Assembly: GCA_949358305.1 (NCBI GenBank)
Contig: OX442320.1
Span: 10,060,259-10,124,258, forward strand
DNA length: 64,000 bases
Source of the DNA: Strigamia acuminata
Taxonomy: Eukaryota > Arthropoda > Chilopoda > Geophilomorpha > Linotaeniidae
Direction: 5' to 3'
Part shown: piece by piece, positions 33,738-45,400 of the stretch
Layout of the letters: each line of letters opens with the position of its first letter
Numbering within the stretch: the first letter of the stretch is position 1
Notes under the pieces: generated by a model
Told to the model about the DNA's origin: nothing
Database searches by the model: none
The model's input: the letters and a program-made list of their open reading frames with translations, nothing else
Position numbers and translations under genes: made by a program

Positions 33738-36700
33738 TTATTGTTGGCGATGTTGAAAAATTAGTTTTTCCATTTTTCTAGCCACACTCAATATCGACAG
33801 ACCTAGCGATAAACTTAAAATATTTCCGATGTCGCATATGAACGAGATAATCTCATATTCAAGCCGGTCAATAAACATTTGAATTTTGTTTGTTTCGAAA
33901 TAATGGTATATTGAGGTATATTTATTGTTGGAACGTGTAGGTCGTGCCAAGCTAGAGTACTTAGATTCTTTGCAGGGAATGTGACATTGACATGCATCCT
34001 TAACATTTGTTTTAAGAAAAATCTTTTTGTAGATAGAATCCGTCGTTTTTGCCGATTGAGAAGTATTGCACATGGGATATTGCAGTTGGTCTATGTATGG
34101 TAATCTGGAGAGAGAAAAATTTTGTTAGCTATGATCTAGTGTTTTGTGCGGTTTACAAATCTGTCTTCGGTGTTCAAAGTGAAATGTGTGTGCTCTGTTA
34201 TCACTAAAAGTTTCAGTCTAAAAAAATAGGACTCAATTTAATAACCCCCTGTCTTTGACTTATTTTCCAACCAAGAATGACTTCAAATCTCCCAACTCAT
34301 AAAACCATCATGAAAACTATAGTTCTTTTCTAATGCTTATTTCCCCCAAAACAAGTTTCACATTCCAACATATTTACCCTAATTATTGCCAAATGTATCC
34401 CAATTTTTATTTTTATTTTTATTGTAAACACTATAGGCGCGTTCAATTTCAAATCGAAAAACCGATTTTCTCGATTATCTAGATTTTTCCTGGCGGAAAT
34501 GATGCAAAACACGTCATATTTTTGAGAATCGGATTCTTTCATCTTTCTTCTAAACGTTATCTAAATTGTCCGAATCGCTCCATGTGGGCTCGTCTCCGCC
34601 CCACGCACTGTAGTCATCGCAGTTTGTGTATCGACATTCTTCCTTCTGGACTTCCGTAGATGTCGAAACTTAAATCGTACACATGTTTCCTTCGGGTATC
34701 TGATTTCTCTTGCCTGCACCCTTACCATGCTTGGTATTCTGTCTTTCTCGCTTCGGTTTTGTACTTGCTACTATCTTGTGTGCATTCCCTTCACAATTAA
34801 AACAAAACGTTGGGTTTTCAAAGTCATTCTCCGTATGCCCGGGTTGGTTGCAGTTAAAGCATTTCCTGTCATCTCTGCGCTTTTCTAATTTCTTTCGGTT
34901 ATCGACTTAGGACGCGACATCCGTGCTTCTTTTGCTTTTAATACCGTTTTGGGTTTCGAAGACGCCCATCGAATACTAAGTGGCCATTGTGTTCACAATA
35001 AAACTAAAAAAAAGAATTGGGATACTTTGGCAATAATTGGGGGGAAAATTTTGGGGTGTAAAACCTTTTATTTGAGGAAATAAATATTAGTGGAGAACAA
35101 TATTTTAGTTGAGCGACTTTAAGTCCTTCTTGGAGGTAAAATGAGTCAAAGATGGGGAGTGAATAATTTGTTGTCAAAACAATAACTAGAATTTGTGTGA
35201 AAGAAATGAATAAATATTTTTTCTGTTGTTTGGTGTAGGAACTTTGATATTTTTATGACTGGGTGCATATACTGTATGCCAAAACAAACATACCGGCATG
35301 TTAATTTTTCATTCAGTTTTTTGCGGTAACATTGCTTTTTGCACTGATAGAAATCGTTTGGTTGCATAAATTTTCGTATTCGGGTATTTATGCGGTCAAA
35401 CTATTAAGAAATTTAAAAAAATATTTGTCAGTTTATATTTTTGTTATAATTACACAGTGACCAGGATTATAAATCAATCAATCTTAGTTCAGACAACAAA
35501 GCTCGTACAACTCTGACTGAACTTTGTAGAGTGTGGACTGGGTGCATTTTTTGGGCCTAGGCTATTCCTTACTGTATGACTCAATGTTTTTTTATGCCAA
35601 CCCAAATTTTGGAAAAAAAAATTTCTTTTGACCCAACAACTTATGTTTTACAGTATATTCGAGAGTTGTTGTCCCTGGATAAATGTGGTTGAGGTTAATT
35701 TTATGATGAGTCTCATGGTTAACCTTGGTCCTAAAAGTCTCTGGCTGCATATGAAGTTAAAATGCATGTTGAAGAAAAGACTAAACAAGTGGCATCCATG
35801 AAAACTGTGTATTCACTGGGGTTGAAGCTTTATTTTGTCTAATGCCTAGTTCACACTTGAACCATTTTACCAGTCGATTGGAAAACTGTCTAAAAGCAGC
35901 CAGGTAAATGGCGTTTTGAGTTTGGAACCAATTGATGTATTCGATTAAAGTATGACGTGTTTAAGTTTTCTTACCTTGATCATGCGATACCCAACACTTA
36001 CTACGATGCCACCTTCGAATGGTAATAATCCATTTGAAGTCAAATCCAAATCTTGGTCTTCTCTTGTTGTTATGAAAAACTTTGTGATACATGACAATCA
36101 ATTAACATACGAAATTAAATTTCTGATTGATATGCTTTTTTTACCTCGTAGTATTGGTCACATAACATCAATTCAGGAGGCTCGTAATGCTTTATAAGCA
36201 TTGTGGCTTGGCCGTTGTACGGAGTTTCATCTAGAAAAAAAGAGGAGTTGTGATTATATTGTTATTGACTCATTTTCAGTAAAATCCATCATTCAATCAG
36301 TTAATCGGCATTTTGCATATTTTGTGGACGGACCATAAGATTTACCATGTACCCCAAATTTATCAGTCAATTCTTAGCAAAAATACTTTTTGAATGATAA
36401 GATGCATAGGATCAAAAGATTTAAAATTTAAAATTTAAAATTTAATTTTTTATTTTTATTTTTATTTTCATGATTGCCCGAATTATTTTCATGGGAATGC
36501 TCAAATTAATTTTATGGGATTCCCCAGACTTGCCATAAGTTTGGATTATAAGGCGCACTTCGGATCACAAGACGCACTAAACTTTTAGTTGACTTTTTAA
36601 ACTGCGTCTTATGGTCTGCAAAATACGGTAATGTAAAATAATATTACAAACAAAAGTTGACGGAAACTGAGTTAGATCGAAAAATGTTATAACCATTTTG

Positions 36701-39700
36701 TTTACATTTTTTGATACAATAACTTATTTGTATTTTGGTGTCGATTGTAATAACAAGATTGCTTCCAATACTGTGCTACTCGATGGGAGGGTGGATAATA
36801 ACTAATTTTGGCAATCATTTGCTGCAGCATCAAGTTAAAGACACACCAATTAAGTAACGTGTACATATTCCTCTTGGGGTATTTATTTCAATGTCTGAAA
36901 ACTGTACCTGCCAAAAGGTAAGATTTATAAGATGACTGTCTGGTAAGTTGCATAATCCTACTTACGTAACCAGTTAAGACCCAGGCATCTGAAGAGGAAG
37001 ATTGCTCCCATAGTTCTTCTATTGTGAGGTTTTCTCCTTTTAAATCTAGTAGGCTCAACATGGGAATGGGACAATCACTCTGACTCAGATTATTTTCATC
37101 AGCATACATCTTCTCCAATTCAAAGGTCGTCGGTTTCGTTATTATACAAGCTGTTATGTTTGGAAAGGTTACATTTGCTTCGTCCGCGACTGCAATGTTT
37201 ACTCGTATGGGATATGCCATGTAAGTCATCAATTTGAATTAGATCATGGCCAGAAAGAGGGAGGTGCAGCCGAGATAAACAACCTTTTCCAATATGTTTT
37301 GAATACGGCTGCGAGGAATTGGCTCGTTTTCTTTCAGTAGGGATGAGAAATGGCTTTTTGTTTTCTGCAGATAATGCCATACTTTGTGGTGAATTCTACT
37401 ATTGTTCCATGACGTTGCATTACGTTTTCTATAATTGATGATTAATGTGATCAAATCCAAAACTGAAAGTATTGACATCCCAAGGTAAAGGCCAATGTTT
37501 CCGGCTGCATCAATGAGTAGATTGACAAATCCATAAGCAAATCTTTCTTTGATAACTTCAATAACAGGTGATGCTGCTTCGTTTTCGCGTTCTGTCAATG
37601 GGGTATCTGATGTAGTAGATGTGTAGAATTTTATCTGCTCTTCTATTTGAGTGCACATTCGGTTGCACAAGCACTTTAATTCTGATTTGATTTTCTTTAG
37701 TTTATTGCAAATGTTTATGTACAGAATTCTGGTATCAATGGAAGCATTGCATGTGTCGCCGGTCTTTCCACTCATAAATGGCAATCTGAATAAACAATAA
37801 TATTTAATTATATCAGTGTTGTGTTTAACTCAAATTCATTTTAAATGGTTATTCCTGTGTGTAAATTGATTTCTCACCTGCAAGGTTGCTGACTGTAAAA
37901 ATCTTGAAGGCATTTCTTGTGACATTTGATAAAATCCTTTTCGTCAATGCATGGATTAGAAGATGTATTCAGAAATATAAACTACAATTATAGACGTAAA
38001 AAAATAATCAAGATTTGCAATGTATACACTGGACCATGAAGCAAGGATTACAGGGACACATATGCATGTATTATTTCCTTTTGATTCGTGGTTTTGTATG
38101 CTGATTGGATAACCGAAATCACGTGTTATGTATTGCATGCTAACTAAGTATGTTTGTTACTTGCAAAGTGGAATACAGTGTGGCTATATATAAAGGGTGT
38201 CCCAAAAGTAACGCAAGATTTGAATTAGTCGCCATTTGTGCAGTAAATTGTTGGCAACCCTGAAACAACAACGATTTGACAGCTGAGAGTTTGGGGTTTT
38301 TCTGCCGAAATTGGATGATATTGATGTGGCCAATATGTGGTTTCAACAAGACGGTGCCACATGCCATACAGCTCGTGAAATAATTCAATTACTGCATAAA
38401 TGTGGCTGAATTTCGTTGATGCAGCGTTTAATTTCCTCCTGTAATGCACGGGTGGTTGTGGGCTTGTTGACATAGACCTTTGACTTCAAATAACCCCATA
38501 AAAAGAAATCTAATGGTGTTAAATCACATGATCTAGGGGCCAATTCTGATCACCGAAACCGGTGATGTCTCATGCAGTAAGTAATTGAATTGTTTCACGG
38601 GCTGTATGGCATGTGGCACCGTCTTTTTGAAACCACATATTGCCCACATCAATATCATCCAATTTCGGCAGAAAGAACCCTAAACTCTCAGCTGTCAAAT
38701 CGTTGTTGTTTCAGGGTTGCCAACAATTTACTGCACATATGACGGCTAATTCAAATCTTGCGTTACTTTTGGGACACCCTTTATTATGTGACGCCATTTG
38801 TGGCAAAACACTCTGAACATGTGATCCTTCTTTGTTCATGACTGTAGTCTGTAGCCCAGACGGACATAGGACGGGTCTCAGGAAGTTGTCTAGATGGGAG
38901 AGGAAATGTAACATTACTTGTCAGAACCTTAAATCTGTTTATTTTTCAACATTTTGACTGTTTTTCCTCAATTTTTGCCTTTTTTGGTTGTATCTTTTAA
39001 CAAATATCATACTGTACGTAATGCAACACCTTGGGGAAGACGGTAGGAAAATTATTAATCAAATGGTGATGGTAAATACCTCTTGTAAACTAAATTTACT
39101 TCTTATTACTTCATTTGAATTTTCACGGATTGCCATATCAGATCTACCTGGAATAGGGCTTGACACCTACAATTTTAATAAATTTTAATGTTTGAAATTT
39201 GCTTTTTTTATTGTAGGTAATATATATACGTAAAGTATGCCTGGGGGACAGAATCGTGGTCGATTGAACCACATTTTCAATTTGCCGTATAAATTTCGAT
39301 CCGTAATATTTTCTAGAAAACACCAAATGACTCCGTAGTAGGAGTTTATTCCTGTTAATGGTCGATCATAACTTACCAATCGTTATCACATCGCAGGTTC
39401 CATATATGGAAAATTCTTTGCTTATTTGAATATTTGGTTTGTCCATAGATTTCTGTAAAAAGTCTGGTAGTTTACATTTCAGTTGGGAAAATAGAGTTTG
39501 CGACAGGTACTTTTCCCTTATAAAAACTCCTGTTAAGCCTATAAGTATAGTGGAAAACTTATAACTCTACCCGAGCTTACACTACAACTGAAAATAGCGT
39601 AGCCAATCCGGTAGTTTTCCATTATTTACGTCACTAACTAAAAATCTGGATTAGCATTGACCTGTTTCGCCGCCATTTTGAATTCTCCGCTTCATTCGCA

Positions 39701-40491
39701 CGCGGAGCACATGTTATGTTATGGTTTATCTAATTGTTTGTGCTTTAAATTCTTGTAAATCCACAATAATAAAGTTGCAGCATTGTATTGCAACAGTTAG
39801 AAACAGGAATTCTCTCTTTTTATGCGAATGAGACATTAATAGTTTTGGTAATCACGTGACATGTATAAGGTTAACTCCAATTTTATAACGATAACTTAAA
39901 ACTTCAACCGCAACCCGCTTTAACCTTACACTAAATATAGTGTAAAAAATGTCATAATTCTAAGGGAAAAGTACCTGCCGCAAACTCTCTAATAAATCGA
40001 TATTTGCTTACCGAAATAAATTCTGTTTTGTTTAATACAGGTTGATCAATATCCCATAATGCAGATATGTTGACATTCTCATTTTCAAATAAATGCGTTA
40101 TGATATCGTCACACTCGTACAAAGTGTTTGGTGTTTTGTGTAAAAAAAATTTCCACGCTTGTCGTATGTATGTGTTTTCACTCGTGCACACTTTTAGAGC
40201 TGGGAATGACATCTCGGTTGCGTCTCTTGTATACGCATCAGTAGCGATGGGGTTCGAAAAGAAATATTTGATTTTCTGCCCAGTTTGATAGCAACAGACT
40301 GTAAGGCAGCTCATCAGAAGTAAAATCCAAACTAATTTGATTTTACCGCTTTTCGTGCGATCAATTAATGTTTGTAATTCGGGAAATGATTTCTCAAACA
40401 TCCATAGTCGTGGCATTTGTTGTTGTACAATTCTACGAATTTTATACTTTACCGCAGCTGCAACTGCATTCCTTCTCATTACAATTCTCAT
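33738..40491 (-). CDS. DEG/ENaC channel gene A, two-unit architecture
   Basis: Ten exons on the minus strand (high to low): 40491-40012, 39452-39377, 39166-39080, 37981-37878, 37795-36966, 36907-36847, 36230-36145, 36079-35975, 35400-35294, 34104-33738. Unit 1: TM1 (VWILLLMSCLTVCCY) then FFSNPIATDAYTRDATEMSF and FPALKVC; GTCDVITI; Cys-rich FIKCHKKCLQDF; TM2 GNIGLYLGMSILSVLDL. Unit 2: TM1, FPNITAC, GICTRYL, EGGIVVSVGYRMIK, FYQCKKQCYRKKL, CQCHIPCKESKYSS, TM2 DIGNILSLSLGLSILSV. The family makes trimeric sodium-selective, amiloride-type channels of the plasma membrane. A TAA at 37241-37239 interrupts the second TM1, so translation would give about 434 residues with unit 1 only. The exon 2/exon 3 join is one base out of phase with these boundaries. 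Full length without the stop would be about 765 residues. Expression and function are uncertain. Confidence 0.75.
36966..37795 (-). CDS. Gene A linking exon: TM2 of unit 1 + TM1 of unit 2
   Basis: An 830-bp exon (phase 2 in, phase 0 out) encoding LPFMSGKTGDTCN..., the Cys motif CLCNRMC, the pre-TM2 segment and TM2 GNIGLYLGMSILSVLDL with the G-x-S selectivity motif (GMS), a basic linker of about 75 residues, then the second TM1 (SLFLAMI, stop, FKLMTYMAYPIRVNI) and FPNITAC. The stop TAA at 37241-37239 replaces the tyrosine codon TAT of gene B. The frame is the same on both sides of the stop and downstream sequence is still well conserved, so the stop is recent or an allele/assembly error. Confidence 0.85.
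38193..38781. mobile_element. Fold-back mariner-like element
   Basis: TA-flanked (38191-38192, 38782-38783). Ends AAGGGTGTCCCAAAAGTAAC and its reverse complement. The left ~210 bp and right ~210 bp are inverted copies of each other, both carrying transposase codons (MWFQQDGATCHTARE, left arm on plus strand). The centre on the minus strand carries codons resembling DQNWP ... LKSKVYVNKPTTTRAL with breaks. It is a palindromic, non-autonomous derivative of a Tc1/mariner-like DDE transposon, inserted in the intron of DEG/ENaC gene A and inside a copy of the dispersed 190-bp repeat. Confidence 0.8.
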
Positions 40492-40639
40492 TTTGCAAAC
40501 ACAAGTATGAATTTTTCGTTTTAAGAAGGTTGAAAACTTGCTGTTGTTCTAGTTTATGCCGGGGTTTGCATGCGATAGTGTTTCTATTTCTTTTGTATGG
40601 AAGTTTGAAAATTGCATGGATATGAGATATATTAATGGA

Positions 40640-40790
40640 ATAAGTAATAAGAAAATTATATACTGTACATGTTGACGTGGCTAGTGTAGCAATTTGTTGG
40701 TTTAATCAAGTTTTGCGTAAATTATTTGTAAATTAAATGTCAAAATAATGAAAAGGTGGTTGTAATTATATTGTCAATGTAGGAAATATT
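40640..40790. repeat. Repeat unit shared by 5' flanks of DEG/ENaC genes
   Basis: Pattern: GGAATAA..AATAAG, AAATTATAT..TGTACA, GTTGAC-TGGC.AGT.TAGCAA, TTTGT.GGT, TCAAGTTT, AATTAAATGTCA-AATAATGAA. Related copies at 41,695-41,760, 41,788-41,935 (41.7-41.9 kb), 46,200-46,330 (upstream of gene B) and 46,440-46,540. The presence upstream of both channel genes may reflect common ancestry of promoter DNA. Confidence 0.5.
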
Positions 40791-41204
40791 GTTTTTTTCC
40801 ATTTTAATTTTTAATGTGTTGATTTCTTAGAGAGAATGATTTTTGATAGCAAACTGAATCCGTGTACGGAGCTAGTAAAATAGTTTACATTTTTTATTTT
40901 TTGTTAAAAAAAAAGGAAATTTGCCAAAAAAAAATTTCCATAAAACGAAAAATAAAAATTTGTCTATTTTTCTATTTTCCTTTTTCAAATCGAATTTTTG
41001 TTGTTTAAGTCAAATATTAATTCTGGTGTTTGGTTTAGGAACTTGATATTTTTGTGACTCAGGATGCATATACTGTCCCAGGTAACATTTATTTTGGAAT
41101 TGGGAATATTATACATGAGTTTTACTTTTGTAATTGTTTGCCTTTTTTTTTAAATTTATTTGTGAGAAATATTTATTTCATGAAAAAATGAAAAAAAATT
41201 AGAA

Positions 41205-41600
41205 CTTATGTTGATCAACGTCGTGGGGGAGTTAGCGAAGCGGTCGTCGGATGGAGCCACCTCAACGACAACGGCGCATCTGTCGTCTGTAACTATACTA
41301 AAGATTGATTTGTTTTATTTGGTTTCTTGTTTTTCTGTTCTTCAACTCGAATTGGCGTTTTTACTTTTGATATAAAAATTTGTATCCATGTTTTAGAAAT
41401 TTGAAAAGATTAATGCAATTGAGTGGACACAGGCGAAGGGCGGACGAGAAGCCGAGTTTTCGGTCGGTGGCGCACGTTATTCGAGCGGTGATCTTTGTGG
41501 AACGGATATACAGAACGATGTCGAGTTCGGCCGCAAGTGATGGCGCTCTCGAAGGTAGCGCGAAATGTGAGCGGGGTTGGTCGCAATTTGAAATTAATTT
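41205..41600 (+). pseudogene. Chimeric duplicate of PDE1 exon and PDE1 3' flank
   Basis: 41,217-41,418 matches 30,080-30,306 downstream of PDE1. At 41,419 (TTGAGTGGACACAGG) the match jumps to the PDE1 exon at 27,466 and runs on into the following intron sequence to about 41,600. Several codons are deleted relative to the exon (the LQFPP segment is gone), and no flanking splice sites or catalytic exons follow. Carrying intron sequence, it arose by DNA duplication, not by reverse transcription. Confidence 0.75.
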
Positions 41601-42481
41601 TGTGTGGTAAAACCTTGTTGATCCAGTTTGGTTCGGATAGTGTTTTTACTTCTTTTTTTTCCTACGTTTCAACAAAGGTTGTATATGAGACCAGTTAATG
41701 GAGTAATTAATGAGGAAATTATATGCTGTGGAAGTTGCCATGGGCAATCTATCAATTTCTTGGTTCAAGCAAGTTTTGAGCGAATTATTAATAAGGAAAT
41801 TATGTGCTGTAGACGTTGACATGGCTAGTCTAGCAATTTGTCGGTCGAATCAAGTTTCGAGCAAATTATTTTCAAATTAAATGTCACAATAATGAAAAGG
41901 TGGTTGTAATTATATTGCCAAAGTTTGGAATATTGGGTACAAGTTTATTTTTTTCAAATTAATTTTTAATGTGTTGATTGTACAGAGAGAAGGATTTTCG
42001 ATTTTTGCTAGCAAATACTGGATGGGATTCTTATTTTAATTATTTGAAAATATTTATTAGTAAGTGCAAGTAAATATAATGTATTGAGTTTTAAATTGTT
42101 TTTATTTGGGAGATACTGAAACCAAATTTATTTGTTGACCATATTTTGTTTGAAGCCGCAAATCATTTAGTTTCGGGCATACAAAATATTTTCACTTTAC
42201 TTGCAAATCATTGGCCATTGAAGATAGTGGATCAAGTTTTAATTAGAATTGCAATTGTTGGAGTAATATTTAAAATGTTAATAAGATAACTTTGTGCACG
42301 AATATATTGCTCGTGATTTTGGTTATAATTGTATAAATTAGGTTATATCACTGAATTTTGAGAGTACAAATAGATAATATTTGAAAATGGAACTAAACTA
42401 CATTAGTGCTACACACGAGAATGACATATAGTATTATTAACACGCGTGTTTGGATTAGTGTAAATTATGCTCTCAAGGTTT

Positions 42482-45400
42482 TTACTGATGTTGAAAAAAC
42501 TTTTTTTCCATTTGTCGTGCCACGCTCAATATTGAGAGACCAAGTGATAAACTTAAAATGTTTCCGATGTCACATACGAACGAGATAATGTCATATTCAA
42601 GCCGGTCAATAAACATTTGAATTTTGTTAGTTCCAAAATAATGGCCCATTAGAACGAAATCAGGATAATGGTAGTGAGTAAGAAATGGCACGCTAGAGTA
42701 CTTTGATTCTTTGCAAGGTATGTGACATTGGCATTCATCTTTTACATTAGTGTGGAGAAATGTCTTTTTGTAGACAGAATCAGTCGTTTTTGCCGATTGC
42801 GATGTGTTGCACATGGGATATTGCAGTTGATCTATGTATGGTAAACTGGAGAGATATAAATCTTGTTAGCTGTAGTCTAGTGATTCATCTATTTCTCAAA
42901 TCTTATAAAAATGTTATGATTAAACTGCAAATGTTCAAGCTGGTTTAAGAACTTTCTTATGTCGTAATACTGTACCGGCATGTTATTTTTGCATTCAGTT
43001 TTTTGCGGTAGCATTGTTTTTTGCAATTATAGAACTCCTTTGATGGCATACATTTCCGTATAGGTGTGTTTATGCGTTCAAACTAAGTAATTTTAAAATA
43101 AATATTTGTCAATTTGTTTTGTAATAAATATACAGTGGTGTTTTAAATGTTTTAGGTGTTTCGCACCTTTATCACACGATAGCTGACACCTGTTAAGGAT
43201 CCCCCTTCCATTGGTAACAGTGCGTTTGAAGTTAAGTCCAAATCATGGTCTTCTCTTGACGTCACGAAAAACTTTGTGATAAAAGACAATCAAGTAACAT
43301 ACAAAACTAAATTTTTAATCAAAATGCTCTTCTACCTCGTAGTAATAGTCACATAAAGCCAAAGAAGGAGTCAAGTGAGCTGCTGTAAGCGCTGTGACGA
43401 GGCCATTGGATTGTACTGCGCCTAGAAAGTCAAAACCATTCAATCAGATAAAGAAAGCCAAGTAAAATTGTATTAACGTGTCGATTGTAATAACAAGTTT
43501 GCTGCCGGTGTCCTTCGATGGCTTGGTGTGTAAAAGCAATGAACCAAGGATAACATGGACACATATCCACATGCTCAGTGACATATGACAACAGGTAACA
43601 AACATGCTTGGTTGGCAAGATAGTCGGCAGCACTGGATTGCTGTCATCCAATCAGTGCACAGAACAACAAATCAACAGGAAATAACACACGGATACGTGA
43701 CCATGCTATCATTGGTTCATGGTAAAAGTGTGTAGCATTGAAAAACATGGAATTTTGGCAATCATTTACTGTAGCATGAATAATTTAAGTTAGGGGAAAA
43801 TTGCTAGACATAAAAATGATTATCTGAAGATTGAGATGGATGTGGTGAATTGAGACGTGTTAGCGTTAGCATAAAACCGGAAGTGGGTCCGTTAAAGTTT
43901 ATTTACGGTGTAAACACAATGCGCCTGGTGGAGCTCATACATTAATAACATCACTCATAATACATACTATCAGTTAAGTATTGCGTACACATTCCACTTG
44001 TGGTATTTATTTTAACCTTTGAATACTTTATCTGCAAAAAACAGCATTTTGTTGTAAGAACAAAGAAAGTTGCATAATAATACTTACTCCATGTGTTTGA
44101 TCAACTTCTGCAGTGTAAGATAAATCCCAGAGTTCTTCTACTGTACGGTTCTCATCTTTTAGATCTAGTAGGCTCAATGTGCGAATTGGACAATCACTTT
44201 GACTCAGATTATTTTCCTCAGCATACATCTTCTCCAAATTTGTAATTCTCTCATCCAATACACAAGCTGTTATGTTTGGAAAGCTTACATTTGCTTCGTC
44301 CGTGATTTCAATGTTAATCCGTATGGGATATGCCATGTAAGTCATCAGTTTGAAATAGATCATGACCAGAAACAGAGAGATGCAGCAGAAATAAACAACT
44401 TTTTTCAATGTGTTTTGAATTTTGCTGCTAATTGGCTCGTTTTGAGGCAGTTGAGATGACACGTGGAGGTATTGATGGCATATTTTGAACTGAATTCTTC
44501 TACCATTCCGTGAGGTTGCATTCCGTTTTTGATAATTGATGATTAATGTGGTCAAATCCAAAACTGAAAGTATTGACATTCCAAGGTAAAGACCAATGTT
44601 TCCAGCTGCATCAATGAGTAGATCGATAAAACCATAAGCAAATCTTTCTTCAACTACATGAATGACGTTTGATGCTGCCTCGCTTTCGCGTTCTAACAAC
44701 GGCGCATCTGATGTAGTAGATGTGAAGAATTTTACCTCTTCTTCAATCTGAGTGCACATTCGGCTACATGGACATTTTAATTCTGTATTTTTTTTATTTA
44801 GTTTCTCGATAATGTTCTGATACATTTTTTTTGTATCACTTGAAGTATTGCACAAGTCGCCTGTTTTGCCAATCATAAATGGCAATCTGTATTTAAAAAA
44901 AAATAATAATAATATTAGGAAAAAAATCACAAATTAATGTTATTGCTGTATATACTGTACTCTAACGTAAAGTGATTGCTCACCTACAAGGTTGTTGACT
45001 GTAAAAATTTTCAAGACATTTCTTCTGGCATTTGTTAAAATCCTTTTCATCAGTGCATGGATTAGATTTTGTATTCAAAAATATGAACTATATAATTAAA
45101 TACAAAAAATTGTTATTGTTATTCAATTTTTAGTACAATAGGTTGGGACTGTATGTCAATGTAAGTCAAATTAGGTTCTAGGGAGAAGATGCAGCGCCAT
45201 TTTAGTATTACTAGGAATTAATCAAATAATGATGGTCGATACCTTTCGTAAACTAAATTTACTTCTTATTGCTTGATCTGATCTCAACGGCATTGGTGGT
45301 TGAGATGCATCAGTATCAGGAAATGACATCTAAAAATGTAATGAATTTAAAGTTTGAAATTTGCTTTTGTCGTTACAGTCAATATATTTACGAAAAGTGA

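Larger units (their letters stand above)
31540..35282. repeat. Segmental duplication, copy 1
   Basis: Matches 48,100-50,826 with scattered substitutions and indels. Shared landmarks in order: CCCACTGCTCGTGAGTG, the small MAAVDEMKS start exon, a GAGATACAATTGTAGGAAAT stretch (33,179), the DEG/ENaC last exon, and the downstream intron up to GACTGGGTGCATATACTG. Copy 1 additionally contains MITEs (32,303-33,000) missing from copy 2. Confidence 0.75.
40492..42481. other. 5' flank of gene A and 3' flank of gene B
   Basis: No intact gene. Contains repeated upstream units (40,640-40,790; 41,695-41,760; 41,788-41,935), the chimeric PDE1-derived duplicate (41,205-41,600), and AT-rich sequence resembling the 3' flanks of gene A and fragment C. 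A promoter for gene A should lie near 40,500-40,800, but I see no decisive TATA box. Confidence 0.5.
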
